From contig JAGOMA010000007.1 of assembly GCA_017993775.1 (NCBI GenBank), positions 62,001 through 126,000 of the forward strand: 64,000 nucleotides of DNA, in the 5' to 3' direction. Source of the stretch: Chloroflexota bacterium. GTDB lineage: Bacteria > Chloroflexota > Anaerolineae > Promineifilales > Promineifilaceae. The position numbers and the translations under genes are program-made. This document shows, piece by piece, positions 57,992-64,000 of the stretch; position 1 is the stretch's first letter; every line of letters starts with the position of its first letter. Below the pieces are notes generated by a model that saw only the letters and a list, made by a program, of their open reading frames with translations, did no database searches and was not told the DNA's origin.

Positions 57992-58903
57992 ATGCACATC
58001 CCACCCGATTTCACCGCCCATATGCTGGAAATGTATGGCGAAGCTGGGCGCGACTGGCTGGCCCGCTTGCCCGCCATCCTGGCCGACTGCGCCGCGCGCT
58101 GGCAGCTGACGCTGGCACGGCCGTTCCCCCTTTCCTACAACTACGTCACCGCCGCCACCCGCGCCGACGGCACACCGGTCGTCCTGAAGGTAGGCTACCC
58201 CAATCCCGAACTATTGTCGGAGATCGCCGCGCTGCGGGTGTATAACGGCCGTGGCGTCTGCCGCCTGCTGGCCGCCGACGAAGCCCAGGGCGCGTTTCTG
58301 CTGGAGCGCGTCCTGCCCGGCGTCACCCTGGACACCCTGCCCGACGACGACGCGGCCACCATCATCGCCGCCCAGGTGATGGGGCAGCTCTGGCAGCCCG
58401 CGCCTGCCAATCATGCGTTTCCCAGTTTAGCCCGCTGGACCGAGGCCATTTTGCAGCTGCGGCCGCATTTTGGCGGCGCGACCGGCCCGTTTCCGGCGCA
58501 ATTGGTGGATACGGCCGTTTCCCTCCGCGCCGAACTGCTGGCCGATGACGTAACGCCGCTGCTGCTGCACGGCGACTGCCACCACTACAACGTGCTCACC
58601 GCCCAACGCCAGCCCTGGCTGGCCATCGACCCCAAAGGCGTCGTCGGCGACCCGGCCTACGAACCCGCCTCGCTGCTCTACAACCCCATCCAAACCTTCC
58701 CCACCCGCCCCGACATGCCCCATTTGCTGCGCCGCCGCCTGGACATCCTGGCCGAGACGCTGGCCATCGACCGGGCGCGGCTGCTGCGCTGGGGCATCGT
58801 GCAAAACGTGTTGTCCGTCTGGTGGAGCATGGAAGACAACGAAAGCGGCTGGGAACCGGTCCTGCGCATCGGCGAAGCGCTGCTGGCAGAACTGAGAGGT
58901 TAA
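57992..58903 (+). CDS. APH(6)-like aminoglycoside/hydroxyurea phosphotransferase homologue
   Basis: This is a 303-aa protein from the ATG at 57992; a start at 57956 would translate repeat DNA. YVTAATRADGTPVVLKVGYP holds the ATP-binding Lys, LLHGDCHHYNVL the catalytic loop Asp and AIDPKGVVGDPAYEPASLL the Mg-binding segment, as in streptomycin 6-kinase-like proteins. Resistance cannot be inferred; many homologues phosphorylate unknown small molecules. No Shine-Dalgarno is visible. Confidence 0.85.
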   Translation: MHIPPDFTAHMLEMYGEAGRDWLARLPAILADCAARWQLTLARPFPLSYNYVTAATRADGTPVVLKVGYPNPELLSEIAALRVYNGRGVCRLLAADEAQGAFLLERVLPGVTLDTLPDDDAATIIAAQVMGQLWQPAPANHAFPSLARWTEAILQLRPHFGGATGPFPAQLVDTAVSLRAELLADDVTPLLLHGDCHHYNVLTAQRQPWLAIDPKGVVGDPAYEPASLLYNPIQTFPTRPDMPHLLRRRLDILAETLAIDRARLLRWGIVQNVLSVWWSMEDNESGWEPVLRIGEALLAELRG

Positions 58904-58978
58904 CCGCAGAGGGCGCGGAAGGCGCGGAGTGTGAAGAGCGCCAGAAAAACCTCCGCGATCTCCGCGCCCTCCGCGGTA
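58903..58978. repeat. CCGCAGAGGGCGCGGAAGGC hairpin
   Basis: AACCGCAGAGGGCGCGGAAGG (two parts, 58903-58923) pairs with TCCGCGCCCTCCGCGGT (58961-58977). It lies between convergent genes. A one-armed relative is in frame within hemC at 7733. Confidence 0.85.
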
Positions 58979-58988
58979 AAAATCCTCT

Positions 58989-59873
58989 TCACAACGCAAA
59001 CGTTTGCCCGGTGCAGGCAACCTGTGCCCCGGCGGCGGCAATTTCCGCCCGCGCCGCGCTGCCCGCGTCCAGCGCCGGGTTGGTGTGGTTGAGGTGGGTG
59101 AAGACGAGCTGGCCGGGGATGCTGGCAAAGCGCGCCAGCGTATCGGGGATGAGGGGATGGGCGACGGGGGCACGGCCGTTCAATTCCCCCACACTGTAAA
59201 AACTGGCATCCACCAGGGCCACGTCCACCCCACGCAGCACACGTTCCGCCTCCGGCCACACCTCCCAATTATCAATGTCGGGCAGATAGAGCAGCGAACG
59301 GCGCGGCCCCTGCACACGAAAAGCCAGCGTGCCCGCGCCCCACTCGTCGCGGTGCGGCACGGGAATGGGAGTGATGGTCAGGTCGGCGGCCAGGGCGATG
59401 GGGCGCTGCGGCTCCAGCGTGCGCCAGCGCAGCCCGGCGTTCAGCGGACGGTACAACGCATTGCCACGCAGCACTTCCACCAACCCCGGCAGCGCGTAGA
59501 CCGGCAAATCGCTCACGGCCATCGCTTCAGGCCCCAACTGCGGCAGCCCGCCCACGTGACCCATGTGGGCGTGCGTCAGGAAGATGGCGTCCGGCGGGCG
59601 CAGGCGCTCCAGGCGCTGCGGGTGCGGCCCCAGCCAATCGGCCAGCAGGTTGAGCTGGTATTTGATGTCCGGCGTGGCGTCGAGGACGGTAACGGCCGTT
59701 TCCACCCCCCTGCCATCCACAATCGCCAGACACGCCGCATACTCAGCTCGCCGGGGATCGGCGAACGCGGCCATACACTGCGCACAGCGGCAGCCCGCGT
59801 GTGGCAGCCCGCCATCCTGCATGATGCCCAATACAACGGCCGTTACGCCGTCATTCTCTCCATTTCCAGTCAT
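58989..59873 (-). CDS. PqqB-like metallo-beta-lactamase-fold hydrolase
   Basis: This 294-aa protein has GIMQDGGLPHAGCRCAQC near the N-terminus (the CxxC structural zinc site of PqqB), the metal-binding FLTHAHMGHVGGLPQLG, IPVPHRDEWGAGTLAF, and QLVFTHLNHTNPA. PqqB acts as a hydroxylase in pyrroloquinoline quinone biosynthesis, but no pqqA, C, D or E is nearby, so another substrate is likely. The start is preceded by AGGATTGGA. Confidence 0.85.
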   Translation of the reverse strand: MTGNGENDGVTAVVLGIMQDGGLPHAGCRCAQCMAAFADPRRAEYAACLAIVDGRGVETAVTVLDATPDIKYQLNLLADWLGPHPQRLERLRPPDAIFLTHAHMGHVGGLPQLGPEAMAVSDLPVYALPGLVEVLRGNALYRPLNAGLRWRTLEPQRPIALAADLTITPIPVPHRDEWGAGTLAFRVQGPRRSLLYLPDIDNWEVWPEAERVLRGVDVALVDASFYSVGELNGRAPVAHPLIPDTLARFASIPGQLVFTHLNHTNPALDAGSAARAEIAAAGAQVACTGQTFAL

Positions 59874-59896
59874 TATCCAATCCTGTTAAAATTGTC

Positions 59897-59982
59897 AGAA
59901 GTTGGTTCGTTGGCCAGTTGGTTGGTTCGTTGAAAAACACCAGCCACCTGACAAACCAACCAACCATCAAACCAACCAACCG
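59897..59982. repeat. GTTGGTTCGTTGG / CCAACCAACC hairpin
   Basis: GTTGGTTCGTTGGCCAGTTG plus GTTGGTTCGTTG (59901-59932) face CAAACCAACCAACCATCAAA plus CCAACCAACC (59952-59981). It fills the divergent region and ends 9 bp before the aminotransferase start. Confidence 0.85.
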
Positions 59983-59990
59983 AGGTTCCT

Positions 59991-61169
59991 ATGCAAAACC
60001 TATCCCACCTGCTCCACAATATCCCGTCGTCGCCCACGCTGGCTGTCAACGACAAGGCCAAAGCGCTGCAGCGCGCCGGTCACGACGTCATCGCCCTGGC
60101 CGGGGGCGACCCCGATTTTCCCACGCCGCCGCACATTGTCGAGGCGGCGTACCGCGCCATGCTAGATGGGGCCACCCATTACCCCGCGCCGATGATTGGC
60201 ATTCCGGCGGCGCTCGAAGCCATCGCCGCCAAAATGGAGCGGGAAAACGGCGTGATGGTGGCCGATCCGCGCCACCAGATCATCGTCACGCCGGGGGGGA
60301 AGTGGGGGCTGTTTCTGGCGTTAACGGCCGTGCTCAACCCCGGCGACGAAGTGCTCATCCTCGAACCCCACTGGGTCAGCTACCCGCCGATGGTCACGCT
60401 GGCGGGCGGCGTGCCCGTACCCGTCAGCCTGCCCGCCGACGACAATTTCCGCATCACCGCCGCCGCGCTGCGGGCCAGACTCACCCCGCGCACGAAGGCG
60501 CTGATGGTCAACAACCCGTGCAACCCCACCGGGCGCGTGTTGACGCCTGAAGAATTGGCAGCGATTGTGGCCGTCGCCACGGAAGCCGACCTGTACGTGA
60601 TTGCCGATGAGATTTATGAGAAGCTGGTGTTTGACGGCCGTTCTCACCTCTCCATCGCCGCCGCGCCCGGCATGGCCGAGCGCACCCTCACCGTTAATGG
60701 CCTGACCAAATCCTACGCCATGACCGGCTGGCGGCTGGGCTGGCTGGTTGGCCCCGCACCCATCATCAAGCTGGCGACGCGCCTGAACAGCCAGGCGGTC
60801 TCCTGCGCGGCTACCTTCTCCATGCACGCCTGCGTGGCGGCGCTGAACGGCCCGCAAGACATCATCGCCGAGATGCGCGATGCCTACCAGACGCGGCGCG
60901 ATTTTATGGTGCAGGCGCTGAACGAGATTGAGGGCGTCGCCTGCCGCTCGATTGAGGGGGCGTTTTACCTCTTCCCCAGCTTTCCCGGCAGCGGCAAAAA
61001 CAGCCTGGAACTGGCCGACGCGCTGCTGGACAAGGCGCAAATTGCTGGCGTGCCGGGCATCGCCTTTGGGCAGAGCGGCGAGGGGCATGTGCGTTTTGCC
61101 ATCTCCACGGCCATGCACGACCTGGAGCGGGCGGTGGAGCGGCTGGCAAAGGTGGCGAGGGAGTTGTAG
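59991..61169 (+). CDS. Class I PLP-dependent aminotransferase
   Basis: This 392-aa protein has ALAGGDPDFPTPPHIVEAA, NNPCNPTGRVLTPEELAAI, IADEIYEKLVFDG and the PLP lysine in NGLTKSYAMTGWRLGW near residue 240, the order seen in aspartate/aromatic aminotransferases of subgroup I-gamma. The amino donor cannot be fixed from sequence alone. It begins just after a repeat without a strong ribosome site, although GAGG lies near 59983. Confidence 0.93.
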   Translation: MQNLSHLLHNIPSSPTLAVNDKAKALQRAGHDVIALAGGDPDFPTPPHIVEAAYRAMLDGATHYPAPMIGIPAALEAIAAKMERENGVMVADPRHQIIVTPGGKWGLFLALTAVLNPGDEVLILEPHWVSYPPMVTLAGGVPVPVSLPADDNFRITAAALRARLTPRTKALMVNNPCNPTGRVLTPEELAAIVAVATEADLYVIADEIYEKLVFDGRSHLSIAAAPGMAERTLTVNGLTKSYAMTGWRLGWLVGPAPIIKLATRLNSQAVSCAATFSMHACVAALNGPQDIIAEMRDAYQTRRDFMVQALNEIEGVACRSIEGAFYLFPSFPGSGKNSLELADALLDKAQIAGVPGIAFGQSGEGHVRFAISTAMHDLERAVERLAKVAREL

Positions 61170-61206
61170 GAATGGGCAAAGGACAATTGTTAATGGACAA
61201 TTGTCG
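61165..61206. repeat. GGACAATTG / CAATTGTC low-complexity repeat
   Basis: GGACAATTGTTAATGGACAATTGTC (given as two GGACAATTG units) at 61181-61205 follows the aminotransferase stop. It is related to the GGTCAAT units in the hemCD linker. Confidence 0.6.
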
Positions 61207-61302
61207 ATGAGGGTGACGGCCGTAGCCAAAACCATGTAAAATAGTGACAAAATCATCCTGAGCCGATTTTCGATTTAATGAAAGCGTCATGGGGGAACAA
61301 TA

Positions 61303-61536
61303 GTGAATTTCGAGGTCGTCGGCGAAATAAGGAACATCGAAACCATTGCAACGGGTCAAGGCGTTTATATTCGGCGCTATCTGGTGCGCACTTATGGCCA
61401 GGGACGCTGGCGCAAAATGAAAGGAATCGCTACCGTGCAGCTTGCGGATGGCACGCTGTGTGAAGCTGAAATTCATTGGTTTGAGGCGCACGGCATCGAC
61501 CGTAAAGACTTCAAAATCAAGAAGGTGATCTCATGA
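61303..61536 (+). CDS. Small uncharacterised protein, GTG start
   Basis: This is a 77-aa protein beginning at GTG with GGGGGAA about five bases upstream. The sequence (EVVGEIRNIETIATGQGVYI, RRYLVRTYGQGRWRKMKGIA) is rich in short strands and basic residues and may be a small beta-barrel. I do not recognise it. Its end overlaps the next gene as ATGA, so the pair is a coupled two-gene unit beside hicBA. Confidence 0.6.
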   Translation: MNFEVVGEIRNIETIATGQGVYIRRYLVRTYGQGRWRKMKGIATVQLADGTLCEAEIHWFEAHGIDRKDFKIKKVIS

Positions 61537-61760
61537 GCAAATTTGTCATTTGCATTGATAACGAAGGAAATCCGGCCAGCCTGATTTTGGGTAAGGTTTA
61601 TCGCCTGCTGCCCGACGACAAGGCCGCCAGCCATCATTTGCTGCGCATTCTTGACGAGGACAAATCTGAACCGGAAGGGTATCTTTACCCGGAATCCATG
61701 TTTGTGCCGATTGATCTGCCCAAGCGTGCTGAACAAGCCCTGCTCGCTGAGACCGCTTAA
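61533..61760 (+). CDS. Small uncharacterised protein partnered with the preceding gene
   Basis: This is a 75-aa protein overlapping the preceding gene by 4 bp. It contains KFVICIDNEGNPASLILGKV and a C-terminal acidic/Pro part. I do not recognise a family with confidence. The tight coupling with the 77-aa protein and the nearby hicBA suggest a two-component small system, perhaps toxin-antitoxin-like, but no diagnostic motif supports that. Confidence 0.6.
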   Translation: MSKFVICIDNEGNPASLILGKVYRLLPDDKAASHHLLRILDEDKSEPEGYLYPESMFVPIDLPKRAEQALLAETA

Positions 61761-61916
61761 AATCCGGGCCATCCGAGTTTTTCTGCGTCCCATTTCCCCC
61801 GGTTCGTCTACGGGCATCAACTGGTGAAAGTTGACCGTAACGGCCGTTACCCGTTCTCCGTCTGTCACCATCAATCCATGTTATAATGCCGTGAAACGAT
61901 GGGAGGTTGGCAACTT

Positions 61917-62126
61917 ATGAATCAGCAAGATTTTTACGTGATCATTGAGCGGGATGAAGATGGCATGTATGTTGGCGAAGTGCCGCAGTTGCCGGCCTGT
62001 TACAGCCAGGGCGAAACAATTGACCAACTGATGGCCAACATGCGCGAAGTTATCGCGCTTTGTCTGGAAGAAATGACCGATGTTTCCATTTCTGAGTTTG
62101 TTGGCGTTCAGCGTATCACCATGTAA
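61917..62126 (+). CDS. hicB: HicB-like antitoxin
   Basis: This is a 69-aa protein from the ATG at 61917 (GGAGG about 11 bases upstream). The HicB partial RNase-H fold is seen in FYVIIERDEDGMYVGEVPQL and the following PACYSQGETIDQLMANMREV. The short form lacks a C-terminal DNA-binding domain. Its stop overlaps the hicA start (TAATG), so hicB precedes hicA, an order common in short systems. Confidence 0.85.
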   Translation: MNQQDFYVIIERDEDGMYVGEVPQLPACYSQGETIDQLMANMREVIALCLEEMTDVSISEFVGVQRITM

Positions 62127-62353
62127 TGCCGCCATTACCACTTCTTACGGCCCGTCAGGTTGTGGCGGCGCTTCATCAAGCCGGCTTTGAAAGCGTGCGG
62201 CAAAAAGGGAGCCACATTCGGCTGCGGCATCCAGACGGCCGTGTTGTGACCGTGCCAGATCACCTGGGGCAGAATAGTGGGCGGGGTTTGCTGCGCAAAA
62301 TTTTGCGCGACGCGGACCTGAGCCGCGATGAATTTGTGGCTCTGTTGAAGTAA
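62126..62353 (+). CDS. hicA: HicA-like mRNA interferase toxin
   Basis: This 75-aa protein has the double-stranded RNA-binding-like fold of HicA with LTARQVVAALHQAGFESVRQ and the catalytic-His segment KGSHIRLRHPDGRVVTVPDH. The toxin degrades mRNA until bound by HicB. It overlaps hicB by one base. It lies near an AT-rich membrane gene and an ABC exporter, outside any clear mobile element. Confidence 0.88.
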   Translation: MPPLPLLTARQVVAALHQAGFESVRQKGSHIRLRHPDGRVVTVPDHLGQNSGRGLLRKILRDADLSRDEFVALLK

Positions 62354-62407
62354 CTTTACGGCCGTTTCTCAACAAACAATAGGTAATAACGACCAGAGGA
62401 ACGGCCA

Positions 62408-62767
62408 CTACCTATCAGCACTCATTAGAAAAGGGAGGGGAGAAAGCGCGAGCTCGGTTTCGAACTGATAGCCCCAATGCTTACCAAATATGTTTTTCCA
62501 GTAAAACATCATCCCAAACTGACCTGTGAAAAGAAACAGTTGGAGCCATTTCATTTTAGATCGTCTGTTCATCGTTTGATTGTGATAAAGTTCAACAAAG
62601 TAAAAAATGATTGTGCTTAACGAGATAGCTATTGTCATCACTGGGAAAAGTACAAGTTGATTGAGTGAATAAAAGAGTTCTATAGTCCCACTCAGAACAA
62701 AAATGCATAAATACAGCAGTGGCCATACCGTTAAGCCTAAGATAAAGAGTTTCAAAACTTTTACCAT
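62408..62767 (-). CDS. Small AT-rich membrane protein
   Basis: This is a 119-aa protein with three hydrophobic helices (LFILGLTVWPLLYLCIFVLS, LVLFPVMTIAISLSTIIFYF and LQLFLFTGQFGMMFYW). I do not recognise a family. Its base composition is clearly more AT-rich than its neighbours and it has no ACGGCCGT octamer, both suggestive of recent acquisition. It sits between hicA and the exporter gene. Confidence 0.55.
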   Translation of the reverse strand: MVKVLKLFILGLTVWPLLYLCIFVLSGTIELFYSLNQLVLFPVMTIAISLSTIIFYFVELYHNQTMNRRSKMKWLQLFLFTGQFGMMFYWKNIFGKHWGYQFETELALSPLPFLMSADR

Positions 62768-62808
62768 TTCTTTCCCGTTCCCGCTAATAAGTCCACGATA
62801 ATCCGCGT

Positions 62809-63999
62809 TTAGCCGCGTCCTATTTCCTCCAGTTCGTCTTCACTCATGAACTGGCGCTGGTAGAGTTCATAGTAGAGGCCGCCCTGGGCTAGAAGCTGGT
62901 CGTGACGGCCGTTTTCCACAATCCGCCCCCCATCCACCACACAAATCATATCCGCCTGGCGAATGGTACTCAGCCGGTGGGCAATGACCACGGCCGTGCG
63001 CCCGGCCATCAGCCGCTCTAGCGCTTCCTGAATCAGTACCTCTGTCACCGTGTCGATGCTGGCTGTGGCCTCGTCGAGGATGAGGATGCGTGGGTCCACC
63101 AGCGCGGCGCGGGCGATGCATAACAATTGCCGCTGCCCCACCGACACATTCACCGCCCCTTCCAAAATCGGCGTGTCGTAGCCGAGGGGCAGGTTGCGGA
63201 TGAAGTCGTGGGCGTTGGCTAACTTCGCGGCAGCGACGACTTCTTCGTGGCTGGCGGCGGCACGGCCGTAACGGATATTCTCGGCGATGGTCCCGGCGAA
63301 GAGGAATGGGTCTTGGGGCACCAGCCCAAACTGGCGGCGCAGCGAGGTTTGCGTCACGCCGCGCACGTCGATCCCGTCAATGAGCACCTGCCCTTCGGTG
63401 ACCTCGTAGAAGCGGGGGATGAGGTTGGCGATGGTGGTTTTGCCCGCGCCCGTGGGACCGACCAGGGCGACGGTTTGGCCCGGCTGGATGGCGAGCTGGA
63501 CGGCGTGCAGCACGTCCGGGGCGTCGTCGCGGTAGCGGAAGGTGACGCCCTCCAGGGTGATGGCCCCGGTGATAGGCGTCATCTCGGCGGCGTCGGGGCG
63601 GTCGGTGACGTCGGGGGTGGTGTTGAGCAGGCGCATGACTTGCTCGCCGCCGGCCATGGCCGACTGCATGGTGGTGTAGAGGCGGCTGAGTTCCTGGATG
63701 GGCTGGAAGAAGCGCGTGACGTAGGCCAGAAAGGCGACCATCACCCCCAGCGTGACGGTATCTCCGGCCACGGCCCGGCCGCCGAAGTAGAGGACCACGG
63801 CCGTGGACAACATGCTCAAAAACTCTATCGTCGGCAGGAAAATGAAGGAGAGGCGCATGGCGTTGACGTTGGCGTCGCGGTTGCTGCGGTTGACGGTGTT
63901 GAAGCGGCTTTCGACGGCCGTTTCCTGCGCAAACGCCTGAATGACGCGCATGCCGTTGATGTTTTCCGCCAGGTTGCCCACCAGGGCGGCCACGCTGCG
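62809..63999 (-). CDS. ABC exporter, fused membrane and ATPase domains, truncated by the window edge
   Basis: The visible 396 residues lack the N-terminus, which lies beyond the right edge. The first part (NINGMRVIQAFAQETAVESR) is the end of an exporter membrane domain. The ATPase domain has LVGPTGAGKTTIANLIPRFY (Walker A), NVSVGQRQLLCIARAALVDP (signature, with Val-Ser in place of Leu-Ser) and ILILDEATASIDTVTE (Walker B). This is the MsbA/MdlB class, exporting lipids or drugs as a dimer. No partner is visible on this side. Confidence 0.9.
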   Translation of the reverse strand, partial: RSVAALVGNLAENINGMRVIQAFAQETAVESRFNTVNRSNRDANVNAMRLSFIFLPTIEFLSMLSTAVVLYFGGRAVAGDTVTLGVMVAFLAYVTRFFQPIQELSRLYTTMQSAMAGGEQVMRLLNTTPDVTDRPDAAEMTPITGAITLEGVTFRYRDDAPDVLHAVQLAIQPGQTVALVGPTGAGKTTIANLIPRFYEVTEGQVLIDGIDVRGVTQTSLRRQFGLVPQDPFLFAGTIAENIRYGRAAASHEEVVAAAKLANAHDFIRNLPLGYDTPILEGAVNVSVGQRQLLCIARAALVDPRILILDEATASIDTVTEVLIQEALERLMAGRTAVVIAHRLSTIRQADMICVVDGGRIVENGRHDQLLAQGGLYYELYQRQFMSEDELEEIGRG

Positions 64000-64000
64000 C

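Noticed and set aside
57992-58903. Confident antibiotic-resistance gene
   Set aside because: The fold matches APH(6)-like kinases, but the family is broad and nothing in the context points to resistance.

Overview
The window looks like a contiguous chromosomal segment of a bacterium, most likely a member of the Chloroflexota (Anaerolineae or close relatives). This is an inference from protein style and gene content, not from a marker-gene search. The supporting content is a coproporphyrin-type heme cluster with a HemC-HemD fusion, a deazaflavin (F420)-type nitroreductase homologue, many proteins with Pro/Thr-rich extracellular linkers, and a chromosome-type ParAB pair. The DNA is moderately GC-rich. 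I saw no rRNA, tRNA, CRISPR array, prophage or transposase gene.

Layout. 1-1869: a 5'-truncated YheT-type hydrolase and a sucrase/ferredoxin-like protein. 2103-14753: an almost complete heme pathway in one direction: AhbD/NirJ-like radical SAM enzyme, FAD porphyrinogen oxidase, helix-turn-helix regulator, hemA, hemCD, hemB, chdC, hemE and hemH, then an inserted vapBC-type toxin-antitoxin pair on the opposite strand, then hemL. Together these supply all steps from glutamyl-tRNA to heme by the coproporphyrin route. The radical SAM enzyme is a possible second coproheme decarboxylase. 14764-25000: dnaE, then a reverse-strand block (M19 dipeptidase, DUF1801, L-serine dehydratase, endonuclease IV, a LysM/lamin-tail protein). 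25175-30841: PfkB kinase, parAB, M24 peptidase, hemolysin III-like membrane protein, a response regulator with a degenerate receiver, and a small LysW-like zinc ribbon. 31143-35754: signal-peptide LolA-like protein, MacB-like ABC transporter, fatty acid desaturase. 35804-41537: reverse membrane-protein block ending in an internally deleted histidine kinase, a divergent PAS histidine kinase, pdxST. 41745-47393: caspase/EF-hand/SH3 protein, RluA-type pseudouridine synthase, ECF sigma factor with a large membrane anti-sigma-like protein. 47837-55347: transglutaminase-like, YhhN, YigZ, a putative glycoside hydrolase lipoprotein, rhomboid, and a methyltransferase/glycosyltransferase/PTPS-like cluster. 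55613-64000: ATP-grasp, GNAT, F420-type oxidoreductase, APH-type kinase, PqqB-like hydrolase, aminotransferase, small unknown genes, hicBA, a membrane protein and a truncated ABC exporter.

Two DNA-level signals dominate. (1) The palindrome ACGGCCGT is hugely over-represented (about 35 copies in the first 10 kb, similar density throughout). It occurs in all three reading frames, so it marks proteins with TAV, NGR and RPL. (2) Several families of low-complexity hairpins (arms built from units such as GAGATT/GAGACTGG, GCGTGAT, ACCCTAAGGGT, GTTGGTTG, or GCGGAGG) sit at gene junctions. They contribute stop codons to at least six genes and are inserted in frame inside coding sequences, with four intrusions in hemCD alone. 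A 472-bp gene-free AT-rich region (49105-49576) has a near-consensus reverse promoter and paired segments, and is the best candidate for an unrecognised structured RNA.
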